DNA from: an uncultured Dokdonia sp.
GTDB lineage: Bacteria > Bacteroidota > Bacteroidia > Flavobacteriales > Flavobacteriaceae
DNA length: 64,000 nt
NCBI GenBank assembly: GCA_947503305.1
Contig: CANNDF010000005.1
Span: 124,001 to 188,000 of the forward strand
Direction: 5' to 3'
This document shows, in pieces, positions 55,141-64,000 of this stretch. Below the pieces are notes generated by a model, which had not been told where the DNA came from, searched no databases, and was given only the letters and a program-made list of their open reading frames with translations. Made by a program: the position numbers and the translations under genes. Numbering within the stretch: position 1 is the first letter of the stretch; the number at the start of each line of letters is the position of its first letter.

Positions 55141-57531
55141 ATGAAAAAAATTACTTTTTATATAATCCTACTTCTGGGATGTATCTCTATCAATGCTCAA
55201 AATATCGAGCTCTCTTTTGACAATCCTCAAATCACCAATGATGGCATGAATGACTTCTATGAAATAGATGTCATGATCACTAGTGATGTAACCTATTCTC
55301 AAGGATCAGGACAGTTCTTCTTAGATTATAATACCGCTGCCTTTGGTACCCTTATCAATGGTGCTGGTGCCATTACCTTTGAACGACCAAACACTTCTAT
55401 TCTAGGAGGACAAACCACCGTGGAAGTAGCTCCTGGAACCATCATCCCTCTTGGTGCTCATTACAATGATTTCTTTGTAAATGATGCTACTGATTCTAAG
55501 GTATCTTTCATCTGGCAACAAAACGGAAGTGGAGGAATGATAGGTGATAATATCATAGCAAACACTCCCGTAGCATTAGTTCATGTAAGAATGCAATTCC
55601 TCGATGGTGCTTCTGCCATATCTCCAGACCTTTGTTTTGATGCTACAAATCCGTTTGATGATCAATTCTTTACTGCCTGTGGCCCTTTTGACCCGCTTGT
55701 TGGATTCACCTTCGTCAATGCCGATTGTATCAATCAAGCTGGAACACAAATCCTTAACTATACACCAGATTGCACCCTACCTGATCCACCATTATGTGCC
55801 GGATTACCCGTAACAACCTATACCGATATGGGATGGGATAATGGAACCCCTGATGGGTCTATGAATGCTGTCATTGATAGTGATTATGATACCGCTATGG
55901 TAGATGCAGATATTACCGCTTGTTCCTGCACCATTAACTCAAGTGCTACCGTGACGGTGACTGCAGGAAGATACTTGCAGACTACAGGTGATCTTACCGT
56001 AGATGGTACCATCGATGTATTACACGAAGGTAGTATTGTACAAACTGATGAAAGTGCCGTGACTATTAACAACGGATCCATCTCTGTGGCTAAGACCACT
56101 CCTACTCTTGATGATCGTAACTTTGTTGCCATGAGTAGTCCTGTGACTGCAGAAACCAGAGACAGAGTATATGGAAATTCCAGAGCAGTCTTTAGTATCA
56201 TCCCTGGTAACTTTGTGCCATTCTCTATTGACTTTGGTATTTTCCCAGAATTTGAGTTTGCAGAAAACTTCCTCGATGATAATAATGATTATCTACTTCC
56301 TGTCACAGGAAGTACAGCACTACCCGATCCAGGTATCGGACAATTGGTATTCCCACAACCCGAACCTAATGTAGGAGATGGAGCCTATACCTTAACCTAT
56401 ATTCAAAATGCATCAAATCCTGGAACTCTAAACTCAGGAACTATTACAGTACCGATTCACTACAATGGACCTGAGACTATAAACAACTATAACCTTCTTG
56501 GTAATCCATATGCCTCAGCCATTGATGTTACAGCATTTATTAATGCAAATGATGCCGTTAATGAAGTATATTATTGGGATCACTTAACAAATCCTACTTC
56601 TGAACTTCCTGGATTTGGAAGTAGTAACTTCTCTATGAATGATATCTCTATGCGTAATGCCCTGATGGGAGTTGCTGCCGTCAATGGAGGAGCAGCCCCT
56701 ACACAGTATATGGCTTCTGGGCAAGGGTTTGGAATTAAAGCAGATCAGGCAGAAATGACTAATAATACGCCTGTCGTATTTACCAACAGTATCCGTGTGA
56801 CAGGAAATAATGATGGGTTTAGAAATGCTGAAAATAGTGATATAGATAAACTCTGGTTACATCTAACAACAGATGCTTATGAAGAAGCAATCTCACAAGT
56901 TGGTATCGGTTTTACACCGCAAGCTACACAAGGTTATGATAAAGGATATGATAGCCCGCGTTTAGGAACATTTCTTTCGTTATTTACAAACTTAGATGGA
57001 GAATATCTTGCCATTCAAGGAAGAGAAAGTTTTGACCCTGCCATGGAATTTACACTAGGATTTTCTACTTCAATAGAAACAGAAGCAACTTATACCATCA
57101 GTATGGATCATGTAGAAGGAATTGCTATTGAGAATGCACCCGTATTCTTAATTGATAACCTGAACAATACAGTCACTAGCTTAAAAGAAAATAGCTATTC
57201 ATTTACCGCTAGTAATGGAATACAGCCTGACAGGTTTACATTACTATTCAAAGAACCTGAACTATTGAGAGTAGGAGAAGAAAGCTTTAGCGAAAGCATA
57301 ACCTTATACCCTAACCCAGCAACAAACCAGGTAACACTGGGGTATACAGGTGGAGCTCAGTTACAACAACTCACCATTACAGATGTCAATGGGCGACTTA
57401 TAAGTATTACTTCTCTTGAAGACTTTAAGGATTCCCAAATCATTGATACAAGTAAATTATCAAAAGGTATGTACTTTTTAAACATTCAATCAAGTGTAGA
57501 TATTGTAGTACAAAAATTGATTATTAGGTAA
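55141..57531 (+). CDS. T9SS-sorted surface protein with possible cohesin-like N-terminus
   Basis: A 796-residue protein exported by the type IX system. It has a signal peptide (MKKITFYIILLLGCISINAQ), and the C-terminal type A sorting domain is clear: LYPNPATNQVTLGY, TITDVNGRLI, LSKGMYFLNI and a final KLIIR. Residues about 20-190 (IELSFDNPQIT...DFYEIDVMI...FFLDYNTAAFG) look like a beta-sandwich of cohesin type, though similarity is weak. The middle has further beta domains, including YNLLGNPYASAIDV. As the last gene of the fibre operon it could be the surface anchor or scaffold of the complex. A strong terminator follows. Confidence 0.85.
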   Translation: MKKITFYIILLLGCISINAQNIELSFDNPQITNDGMNDFYEIDVMITSDVTYSQGSGQFFLDYNTAAFGTLINGAGAITFERPNTSILGGQTTVEVAPGTIIPLGAHYNDFFVNDATDSKVSFIWQQNGSGGMIGDNIIANTPVALVHVRMQFLDGASAISPDLCFDATNPFDDQFFTACGPFDPLVGFTFVNADCINQAGTQILNYTPDCTLPDPPLCAGLPVTTYTDMGWDNGTPDGSMNAVIDSDYDTAMVDADITACSCTINSSATVTVTAGRYLQTTGDLTVDGTIDVLHEGSIVQTDESAVTINNGSISVAKTTPTLDDRNFVAMSSPVTAETRDRVYGNSRAVFSIIPGNFVPFSIDFGIFPEFEFAENFLDDNNDYLLPVTGSTALPDPGIGQLVFPQPEPNVGDGAYTLTYIQNASNPGTLNSGTITVPIHYNGPETINNYNLLGNPYASAIDVTAFINANDAVNEVYYWDHLTNPTSELPGFGSSNFSMNDISMRNALMGVAAVNGGAAPTQYMASGQGFGIKADQAEMTNNTPVVFTNSIRVTGNNDGFRNAENSDIDKLWLHLTTDAYEEAISQVGIGFTPQATQGYDKGYDSPRLGTFLSLFTNLDGEYLAIQGRESFDPAMEFTLGFSTSIETEATYTISMDHVEGIAIENAPVFLIDNLNNTVTSLKENSYSFTASNGIQPDRFTLLFKEPELLRVGEESFSESITLYPNPATNQVTLGYTGGAQLQQLTITDVNGRLISITSLEDFKDSQIIDTSKLSKGMYFLNIQSSVDIVVQKLIIR

Positions 57532-57560
57532 ATAAACATACATACACACAATACATCTGA

Positions 57561-57604
57561 TAGGTTTTCAATAAAAACTAGTCTCCGTTTTTATTGAAAA
57601 CCTA
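57561..57604 (+). terminator. Terminator of the fibre operon
   Basis: An 18-bp perfect stem (TAGGTTTTCAATAAAAAC and its complement) with an 8-base loop. It lies 30 bases after the T9SS gene stop. The stem is AT-rich and could act in both directions. Confidence 0.75.
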
Positions 57605-57810
57605 TTTAAGTAAATCATTAATCATATATGAGATAACTACCTGCCACACTCCACTTTGAATAAGCAAAAACAAACATTAAACAAAACCGCCTATAAATCC
57701 TACAAGTCTTAAAAAAACTACAATTAAATGTTAAAATTCATATCTAGAGTAACGTTTCTTGTTTAACGATCGTCTTGTAGTATATAAGGTAAAAAATTTT
57801 TGCCATTGTA

Positions 57811-57842
57811 ATATGTAATACCAAGTATTTTGTATTACATAT
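57811..57842. promoter_or_regulatory. Inverted repeat before the TonB-type receptor gene
   Basis: ATATGTAATAC (57811-57821) is repeated inverted as GTATTACATAT (57832-57842) across 10 bases, 27 bases before the start codon. It could be a regulator site or an mRNA hairpin in the leader. Confidence 0.5.
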
Positions 57843-57869
57843 TAACTCATCAATCAAATTAATCAAAAA

Positions 57870-60425
57870 ATGAAACAGCTATTTTTAGCGATTACGCTAT
57901 TGCTAGGTAGTATACTACATGCTAGCACAAAAGACCCAAAAATTCCTGCAGACAAAATTGGTACTATTACTGGTACTGTAATTGACCAGCAACTTAAAGA
58001 ACCTATTCCTTTTGTAACCGTATCTATTAAAGATGCTAAAGGAGAAATTCTTACTGGCGGGATTACAGATGATTCTGGTAAGTTTGAAATTAAAGGAATT
58101 CCAGCTGGAGACAATACAGTATCCATACAGTTTATAGGCTATAAAATATATACTACCCCAATATCCGTAAGTCGTAAAAACAGGAATATCAATTTAGGAA
58201 CTATAGAATTGGAAGAAGAAGCTACGGGTCTTGATGAAGTTACCGTCGTAGCAGAACGTACTACGATACAACAGAAAATAGACCGTAAAGTAATTACTGT
58301 AGGTAAAGACCTAACAACCTCTGGCCCTACAGCTGGGGATATTATGAATAACTTACCTTCTGTAAATGTAGATCAACAGACAGGTACCTTATCATTACGT
58401 GGAAATCAAAATGTACGTGTAATGGTAGATGGAAAGTTAACTAATGTTCCAGTAGAACAATTACTTAGACAAATCCCATCTACGTCTATCAAACAGATTG
58501 AACTTATTACCAATCCATCTGCTAAGTACAATCCGGAAGGGATGAGTGGAATCATTAATATAATCTTGCATAAAAATGCAAACTTAGGATTTAATGTAAA
58601 TCTTAATAGCGGTTTTACTTATCAGGATAACCCAAAATGGAATACGGGTATAGATGTAAACTATAGAAACGGAAAATTTAATCTTTTTGGAAACTGGGGA
58701 GGTAATTATAATGAGAATGAGAATTTTGGATTTGTAGACCGTGCAGATGATGGTATTTTCCAAGATTTTGACTTCTTTGATGACAGCAATTCTAATCTAT
58801 TTAAAGTAGGCGTAGATTACTATATCAATGACAAAAACACACTCTCTATTTTTACAAATCAGAATATCTTTAATGGTTCTGTGGTAGGAACTACAGATGT
58901 ACGATTCCCAGATGCCTTTAATGATGTTGTACAAATATTTGATAACCGTAGTGATAATATCTCATCACAATACAACCTAGATTATAAACTAGATTTTGAA
59001 AAAGAAGGATCCAATATAGAACTTGAAATCGATCACAATATATTTGATGGTGATGAAAATGGTAACTTCCTTTTTGACGGTGATAATGCTGCTCAGGATT
59101 ATAGAGATCTTATTAATACTGATCGTAGAAGGACTACTATTAATCTGGATTATGTAAATCCATTATCAGAGACTTTAAAATTAGAAGTAGGAGCGCAAGC
59201 TCGTTTATTTAATTCTGATATTAGTAGAACATCTGATCAATTGGTCGCAAATCCATTCAATTTATCATTAGATCCAAATACTTTTATCCAGTCTCCTACT
59301 ACAAATTTTGAATATACCAGAGATATATACTCTTTATATGCATCGGCAAATAAAACATGGGGTAAATTTTCTGCGCAATTTGGTTTACGATTTGAGTCTG
59401 TAGACGTTACTGCAGATACACGTGAGACATTTCAAGATAATATCATCACAGACGATCTTTCTAGCTTTATGACTGATCCTTCAGTAAGTGTATCTACACA
59501 AAACAATAGTGTTCTAAGAAATTTTGAAAATGATTATACTGAAGTATACCCATCGGCTTTTATCACCTATAACCCTTCTGAGAAAAATCAATATCAATTG
59601 AGTTATAGTCGTCGTATTGATCGGCCAGGTGTTGGACAGGTAAATCCTATCCGAGAGTTTAGTACTCCTTTAATATCTGCTTTTGGTAATCCATCATTGA
59701 TTCCTCAATTCACTAATTCTTTAGAGACAAACTATACACGTAGTTTTGAAAAAGGATCTATTACTGCGGGTGTCTTTTACCGTTCGATTTCTGACGCGAT
59801 CAATCAGGCATTATTATACGACCGAAGTGATCTTAATCTGAACAGTTTGATTTTTACTAATGATAACTTTGACGATACAGAGTCTTATGGTTTTGAGCTA
59901 TCGAGTAACTACAGACCTACAAAATGGTGGAGTTTTAATGCTAGTTTTGATATTTTCTCTCAAAAGCAAAATTCTTTTGCAGAGACTATTGATCCTACCG
60001 CAGAAAATCCTACTGTTGATGATATTATAGATGACAATTTTGAGATTGATAATGTGGTATGGAATTTTAGAGTCTTTAATAACTTTAAAGCGACAAAGAA
60101 GTTAACTTTTTCTGCCTTTGTATTGTATCGAGGGGCTAACCAGAATATACAGTTTGATATAGACCCTATGTTTATGACCAATATCGGGGCTCGTTATAAT
60201 TTTTGGGAAGGAAAAGCAACAGCAAGTATCAACTACAATGATATTTTTAATACCATGAAGTTTCAGGGAACAGGGGTAAGACCTTTCAATCAGGAGATAG
60301 AATTCAACTGGGAGAGTAATACTATAAACTTAGCATTATCCCTGCGACTAGGAAGTAATAAGTATCGTGCAAAATCAAGAAAGCGTCGTGATAACGACGA
60401 GAAAGAAGGCGGTGGTATATTTTAA
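57870..60425 (+). CDS. TonB-dependent receptor-like outer membrane protein with carboxypeptidase-regulatory domain
   Basis: An 851-residue outer-membrane barrel protein. A signal peptide (MKQLFLAITLLLGSILHAS) precedes a carboxypeptidase-regulatory-like beta domain (GTITGTVIDQQLKEPIPFVTVSI, about 30-110). A plug domain follows (IMNNLPSVNVDQQTGTLSLRGNQNVRVMVDGK near residue 150), then a large barrel of the OMP_b-brl_3 type, ending in a basic tail (YRAKSRKRRDNDEKEGGG). This group takes up peptides, siderophores or other nutrients through TonB; no SusD partner is adjacent, so polysaccharide uptake is less likely. The gene is alone in its unit. Confidence 0.9.
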   Translation: MKQLFLAITLLLGSILHASTKDPKIPADKIGTITGTVIDQQLKEPIPFVTVSIKDAKGEILTGGITDDSGKFEIKGIPAGDNTVSIQFIGYKIYTTPISVSRKNRNINLGTIELEEEATGLDEVTVVAERTTIQQKIDRKVITVGKDLTTSGPTAGDIMNNLPSVNVDQQTGTLSLRGNQNVRVMVDGKLTNVPVEQLLRQIPSTSIKQIELITNPSAKYNPEGMSGIINIILHKNANLGFNVNLNSGFTYQDNPKWNTGIDVNYRNGKFNLFGNWGGNYNENENFGFVDRADDGIFQDFDFFDDSNSNLFKVGVDYYINDKNTLSIFTNQNIFNGSVVGTTDVRFPDAFNDVVQIFDNRSDNISSQYNLDYKLDFEKEGSNIELEIDHNIFDGDENGNFLFDGDNAAQDYRDLINTDRRRTTINLDYVNPLSETLKLEVGAQARLFNSDISRTSDQLVANPFNLSLDPNTFIQSPTTNFEYTRDIYSLYASANKTWGKFSAQFGLRFESVDVTADTRETFQDNIITDDLSSFMTDPSVSVSTQNNSVLRNFENDYTEVYPSAFITYNPSEKNQYQLSYSRRIDRPGVGQVNPIREFSTPLISAFGNPSLIPQFTNSLETNYTRSFEKGSITAGVFYRSISDAINQALLYDRSDLNLNSLIFTNDNFDDTESYGFELSSNYRPTKWWSFNASFDIFSQKQNSFAETIDPTAENPTVDDIIDDNFEIDNVVWNFRVFNNFKATKKLTFSAFVLYRGANQNIQFDIDPMFMTNIGARYNFWEGKATASINYNDIFNTMKFQGTGVRPFNQEIEFNWESNTINLALSLRLGSNKYRAKSRKRRDNDEKEGGGIF

Positions 60426-60447
60426 TAACAAACCGACCTAACCCTTG

Positions 60448-60475
60448 AAAACCGAAGTTTGATCGCTTCGGTTTT
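60448..60475 (+). terminator. Terminator between the convergent receptor and amidohydrolase genes
   Basis: AAAACCGAAG/CTTCGGTTTT with an 8-base loop, ending in a T run on the plus strand and an A run on the other side, so it can serve both genes. Confidence 0.8.
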
Positions 60476-60484
60476 CTTGTTGTA

Positions 60485-60504
60485 TACGCTTTCGCGAAAG
60501 CGTA
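60485..60504. repeat. GCTTTCGCGAAAGC palindrome, 20-bp perfect copy
   Basis: The core is extended by TAC and GTA. It lies 10 bases after the terminator, between convergent genes. Confidence 0.9.
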
Positions 60505-60547
60505 CTAAAAAACACAGTAATCAAGTATATACTATAGGTATTTTATA

Positions 60548-61981
60548 TTATCTTTCAACGATTAAATTTTCTGCATATCTTACAGCAGACGCTATTAGGT
60601 TGTTGCGATTCGTTGCTTTTTCTTCAAAAAAATCAAGGGTTTCCCTATTTAATTTTCTTCCCTTTATAAACACCGTTGAAGGGTTTTGTAATGCCGATAT
60701 ATCTTCTAAAGGATTCTTATCTATCAGTATTAAATTTGCGATTTTACCAATTTCAACAGTCCCCATTTGATTCATAATCGAATGAACTTTGGAAGCATTT
60801 ACAGTTGCTGTTTTTAATAGTTCGTAATTGGACAGTCCTGCTTCTTTATAAAATGCGAGTTCTCTATGAATTGATGATCCAGGAATGGTGACTCCTATTC
60901 CAGCATCTGTACTACAAACAATAGTAACACCCGCCTTATGAAGCTCTTTGATAATTTTTATATGAAAATCATGCTGTTGTTTTATTCTGGTAACGATAGA
61001 CGAATCTCTTTGCTTCGTAGCATACCACCTATCAAACTGAGCCTTACTGTCGACTTTTTTAATCATTGGATTCATTAATTGTAATTCCTCATTTGATAGC
61101 ATCGCATCGTCAATAAGCATTTGATATATATCATTGTATACTGTCAATGTTGGACTAAAAGCACCTGATTTTGATTTTACAAAATCACTGACTACCGCTT
61201 TTAATTTTAATGTATCCAGCGTGTAGTCTAATGGTTGCTGGACAATATCTTCTGCATGTTCGATAGATTTTATTTGTGGATGGAAGTGATAGGAGTATGG
61301 GACTTTAGGAGTTGGGTGCGAAACGATATCCATATCAGAAACCGCTGCTTGTTCTATGACAGCATCAAATACGTCTTCTGTTAAACCATAATAGGTTTTT
61401 ATAAAATCATACCCTCTGTTTTTGAATGAGATGATCTTTTTCTTGGCTTGTTCTGGACTTGTCAATTCTAAGTTGTCATCACTTGCAAATTCCGGACTCG
61501 TAAGTTTTGGTCCCGTTGTATAAAACATAGGTGAAATTATAGCATCATTATTTACAGCTTTTTTAAGGCGTAAATGCATGGGCATTCCCCATAAATTTCT
61601 GACAGCTGTGACTCCGTTTGAAAGGTAGATTCCAAGCTCATATCTATCCCACACATGTACATGCATGTCAATTAACCCAGGGGTGAGGTATTTGTTTTTT
61701 CCATCGATTACCGTAATCCCTTCCATTTGAATAGTATCTGTAATATCTTGAATGATACCCTCCTTGATATACACCATTTTATTTCTGAGAATAGTGTCTT
61801 GAGTCATTGGTATAACATTCACATTTTTAATAATATAACTATTCATATGAGCATGTGCTACGTTCTCAGGTTTTAGATAACGTGTTTTTCGTGCATCAAT
61901 TCCTAACATGATGAGAATACCTATAGAAAGCAATGCTATGAATAGGATAACAATCTTAAAAATGCGTTTCATTAATTTCAT
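60548..61981 (-). CDS. Amidohydrolase family protein, membrane-anchored
   Basis: A 477-residue metal-dependent hydrolase. The N-terminal membrane helix (RIFKIVILFIALLSIGILIMLG) anchors it; the catalytic part begins near residue 50. The metal-binding HxH is in GLIDMHVHVWD near residue 103, further His residues are in SHPTPK and HAEDIV, and the Asp is in VCSTDAGIG near 360. VGKIANLILIDKNPLEDI at the C-terminus is the composite beta-sandwich typical of imidazolonepropionase/prolidase-like amidohydrolases. The substrate is unknown; a dipeptide or cyclic amide is plausible. It is upstream of neither neighbour in a clear operon. Confidence 0.88.
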   Translation of the reverse strand: MKLMKRIFKIVILFIALLSIGILIMLGIDARKTRYLKPENVAHAHMNSYIIKNVNVIPMTQDTILRNKMVYIKEGIIQDITDTIQMEGITVIDGKNKYLTPGLIDMHVHVWDRYELGIYLSNGVTAVRNLWGMPMHLRLKKAVNNDAIISPMFYTTGPKLTSPEFASDDNLELTSPEQAKKKIISFKNRGYDFIKTYYGLTEDVFDAVIEQAAVSDMDIVSHPTPKVPYSYHFHPQIKSIEHAEDIVQQPLDYTLDTLKLKAVVSDFVKSKSGAFSPTLTVYNDIYQMLIDDAMLSNEELQLMNPMIKKVDSKAQFDRWYATKQRDSSIVTRIKQQHDFHIKIIKELHKAGVTIVCSTDAGIGVTIPGSSIHRELAFYKEAGLSNYELLKTATVNASKVHSIMNQMGTVEIGKIANLILIDKNPLEDISALQNPSTVFIKGRKLNRETLDFFEEKATNRNNLIASAVRYAENLIVER

Positions 61982-62043
61982 TTATCGTATCAAAATGTGA
62001 TGATGTGTACATACCGTTGCAATAACATACTATAAACTATTGT

Positions 62044-62949
62044 CTATCCTTTTAATTCATCAATAATTTTTGAACTTACCCAATATATATCTTGATTACT
62101 CGTATAGAATAAATACTTCCCGTCTTTTGATACAAAAGGACAAAGTTCATGACCTTTTGTATTTATTTTTTCTCCCATATTGACAGATTTTGTCCAGGTT
62201 CCATCGGGATTTTTAAAACTTATATAGAGGTCTCCCCTACCCAATCCTTCTGGACGCCTAGCACAAAATATAACATAGGTTTCTTCGGGGTCTACAAAAA
62301 CATCGGCTTCATAATTTGAGGTGTTTATAGCATCTCCTAGTCCTACCGCTTCCTGAAACTCACCATTAATACTTTTTGATGCATATATATCAAAATCTCC
62401 TCGTTTGTTATATGATGTAATTTTGTTTGATGAAAAGTACATAGTTCCTGTTTCTGTAAAAGACATATAATACTCATTACTATCTGAGTTGATGTTAGGG
62501 CCTGCATTGATAGGTTCTGACCACTTATCACCATCTTTTTCTACATACCATATATCATGGTCATTTTTAGCTCCAGTACCATCTAAAGATCTTTCGGATA
62601 TAAAATACAATCGCTTTTCATCTGGAGATAAAAACGGGTCATTAAAACCGTAGCTTTTATGAGACAAAATTGTTTTGGGAGCTGTCCATGTATCTCCATT
62701 AAGTTCTGAATATCGTATTTCGGTTCTTCCGCCCAAATCTACCCCATAATAAAAAGCAGTGCCATCCTTATTAAAAACAGAACCAAACTCGGATACTGTA
62801 CTTTTAGAAATAAGGCCCGGAGCAAATATCGATGGAGTCATTGAGGGAGGTTCCTGCGCAAGATATGTAAGAGCACTATCTACTGTCTGGGCGTGTACTG
62901 TCAAAGTGGCTATTAAAGACAAGAAAAAAGGAACAATGAGATTACGCAT
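62044..62949 (-). CDS. PD40 (TolB-like) beta-propeller protein, secreted
   Basis: A 301-residue secreted protein with signal peptide MRNLIVPFFLSLIATLTVHAQ. The mature part is a beta-propeller of PD40 repeats: LSPDEKRLYFISERSL, SFTETGTMYFSSNK and FVSKDGKYLFYTSN are typical blade segments, with the SxDGxxLYFxS pattern. Such propellers bind partner proteins or peptidoglycan-linked lipoproteins; no OmpA-type domain is fused. The gene sits 62 bases upstream of the amidohydrolase gene on the same strand, possibly in one unit. Function unknown. Confidence 0.85.
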   Translation of the reverse strand: MRNLIVPFFLSLIATLTVHAQTVDSALTYLAQEPPSMTPSIFAPGLISKSTVSEFGSVFNKDGTAFYYGVDLGGRTEIRYSELNGDTWTAPKTILSHKSYGFNDPFLSPDEKRLYFISERSLDGTGAKNDHDIWYVEKDGDKWSEPINAGPNINSDSNEYYMSFTETGTMYFSSNKITSYNKRGDFDIYASKSINGEFQEAVGLGDAINTSNYEADVFVDPEETYVIFCARRPEGLGRGDLYISFKNPDGTWTKSVNMGEKINTKGHELCPFVSKDGKYLFYTSNQDIYWVSSKIIDELKG

Positions 62950-63115
62950 ATGATTGTAAGTTTGATCTACTAAAAGTAACGTTATTATATGAAATGTGTT
63001 GCTTAAGACTTATGTGCCCTCGGTTATAGAAAAGTCAATAGCAAAGTGTAATAATCCATGAGGGGTTTCAGAAGTTATTGAGAACAAAAAACACCTAGAA
63101 TTATCATTAGTTATA

Positions 63116-63976
63116 CTATTTATTCAATACTAATTCCATTTCTAATTGTTCAAGCGTTTTTTTAAGCCCTATTTTTTTGAAAAATTCGTTTGCAATTTTT
63201 GACCTCTTATCTACATTTATGATTGAGAAGGTATTTCCATGCTTTTCTTTTAATGCAATAATTAGAGTAGAAGCTATTTTGCTTTTTCTAAAATCTTTAC
63301 TTACTGCAATTTGTTGTATGCGTTTGTTTGTCGGATTGTAAATAACATAACCTATCAACTGATTTTTAATATACGCACCTATTGAAACAAAGCTATGTTT
63401 TAATTCATTGATAACGCTCTTTGAGTTTTGCCAAGTAGGGTATATATCCCAAAAAGATTCCATAAGTTCCCAATCATAATCTTCTAACTCTTTCAACTCT
63501 ATATTTTTATTTGTGTCTAGAAACGCAACATTGCCTTTATAGCATAATAATTCTCTTATAGTTTCAAAACCAGATTTCTCATAGGATTTAATTGCTTGGG
63601 TATTCTCTGTAATGACTTCAAGTTGTAGTTTACTTATTCCTTTTTCTATTAAAAGTGGGACTATAAAAAGATACATCTGTTTTGTTAATCCGAAACCTCT
63701 TTTTTGTGGAATAACTCCCGTACCTCCATTATATACTACTTTTACACTATTAACATGATCAAATCCATGTAAAATAAATGCAACCAATTCTCCTTTATCA
63801 AAGACTCCTACTGATAAATTAAGGGCTGTTTTATCAGCTAGCATTTTTGCTGTTAATTGATCTTCTGTTAATTTAAAAGGAATAAAATAATCAGCAAAGG
63901 AGGTATTAAAAACCTTTACGATTTCTTTTATATCTATTCCCTCTAAGGTTTTTATTTCCATTTTGGAGCTCTCCAA
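63116..63976 (-). CDS. GNAT-family N-acetyltransferase with two GNAT domains
   Basis: A 286-residue cytoplasmic protein with two acetyltransferase halves. In the first (about 1-145), VYNGGTGVIPQKRGFGLTKQM is the acetyl-CoA-binding loop with the RGxGxxK-like pattern, and KLQLEVITENTQAIKSYEKSGF is the usual beta4-alpha4 end. The second (about 150-286) is more diverged, with IQQIAVSKDFRKSKIASTLI as its CoA loop and FFKKIGL at the end. The substrate is unknown. The start is near the right edge of the window, so its upstream context is not visible. Confidence 0.85.
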   Translation of the reverse strand: MESSKMEIKTLEGIDIKEIVKVFNTSFADYFIPFKLTEDQLTAKMLADKTALNLSVGVFDKGELVAFILHGFDHVNSVKVVYNGGTGVIPQKRGFGLTKQMYLFIVPLLIEKGISKLQLEVITENTQAIKSYEKSGFETIRELLCYKGNVAFLDTNKNIELKELEDYDWELMESFWDIYPTWQNSKSVINELKHSFVSIGAYIKNQLIGYVIYNPTNKRIQQIAVSKDFRKSKIASTLIIALKEKHGNTFSIINVDKRSKIANEFFKKIGLKKTLEQLEMELVLNK

Positions 63977-64000
63977 TTATAGTTAATATTTTAGGCTTAT

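Larger units (their letters stand above)
57532..57869. other. 338-base spacer between the fibre operon and the TonB-type receptor gene
   Basis: It holds a strong terminator (57561-57604) and an inverted repeat near the receptor start (57811-57842). No gene, tRNA or -7 element was seen in the remainder. Confidence 0.6.

Noticed and set aside
62950-63115. Spacer between the PD40 and GNAT genes as site of a small gene or RNA
   Set aside because: No frame of useful length, hairpin with T run or promoter motif was seen.

Overview
The window is AT-rich chromosomal DNA from a member of the Bacteroidota, almost certainly a marine Flavobacteriaceae. The signs are a T9SS type A C-terminal sorting domain, DUF4270 and Kelch lipoproteins, TonB-dependent receptors with an N-terminal carboxypeptidase-regulatory domain, 2TM-domain proteins, a YfiT-type bacillithiol transferase, Bacteroidota promoter motifs (TTG...TAnnTTTG) and a near absence of Shine-Dalgarno sequences. 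A short palindrome, GCTTTCGCGAAAGC, recurs perfectly eight times with several decayed copies, in both spacers and genes. I cannot name the genus from this window alone. No prophage, insertion sequence, CRISPR array or rRNA gene was seen.

Layout. 1-1.7 kb (minus): DUF6268 barrel protein and a Kelch lipoprotein that runs off the left edge. 1.9-10.4 kb (plus): one tightly packed operon with a DUF4270 lipoprotein, an outer-membrane protein, a small Spy-like periplasmic protein and a complete tripartite RND efflux pump (adaptor, pump, TolC), ending in a terminator. 10.5-21.4 kb: housekeeping and accessory genes: a fabH-type ketosynthase, an orphan SIR2-like protein, a bile-acid-type symporter, a bacillithiol transferase, a cyclophilin-FKBP fusion, an alanine symporter, a PagL-like deacylase whose signal peptide looks broken, purC, phoH, and a SAM hydrolase coupled to an ABM-domain gene. 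21.4-37.1 kb (minus): the conserved information-processing block, in transcription order rpsU, xerC-like recombinase, hpf, tRNA-Thr, tRNA-Tyr, tRNA-Gly, tRNA-Thr, tuf, tRNA-Trp, secE, nusG, rplK, rplA, rplJ, rplL, rpoB, rpoC, DUF3467. It carries recognisable promoters, terminators and hairpins, and rpsU has a rare strong Shine-Dalgarno sequence. 37.2-44.0 kb (minus): an acyl-CoA dehydrogenase, an HHH protein, a second alanine symporter, a K+ channel with RCK domain, a PspC protein and four tandem 2TM proteins.

44.2-60.4 kb is the most interesting part. After uvrB comes a membrane-anchored TPR-CHAT protease-like protein, convergent with an ECF sigma factor and its membrane-anchored TPR partner (a likely anti-sigma factor). 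Divergent from the sigma gene is a four-gene secreted operon: two phage-tail-fibre-like proteins with beta-roll head repeats and S74 self-cleaving chaperone domains, a protein ending in two dockerin-like calcium loops, and a T9SS-sorted protein whose N-terminus may be cohesin-like. I suggest, as inference only, that this is a signal-controlled surface-fibre system in which the CHAT protein could act on the sigma regulator. A TonB-type outer membrane receptor follows. 60.5-64 kb (minus): an amidohydrolase, a PD40 beta-propeller protein and a double GNAT acetyltransferase.
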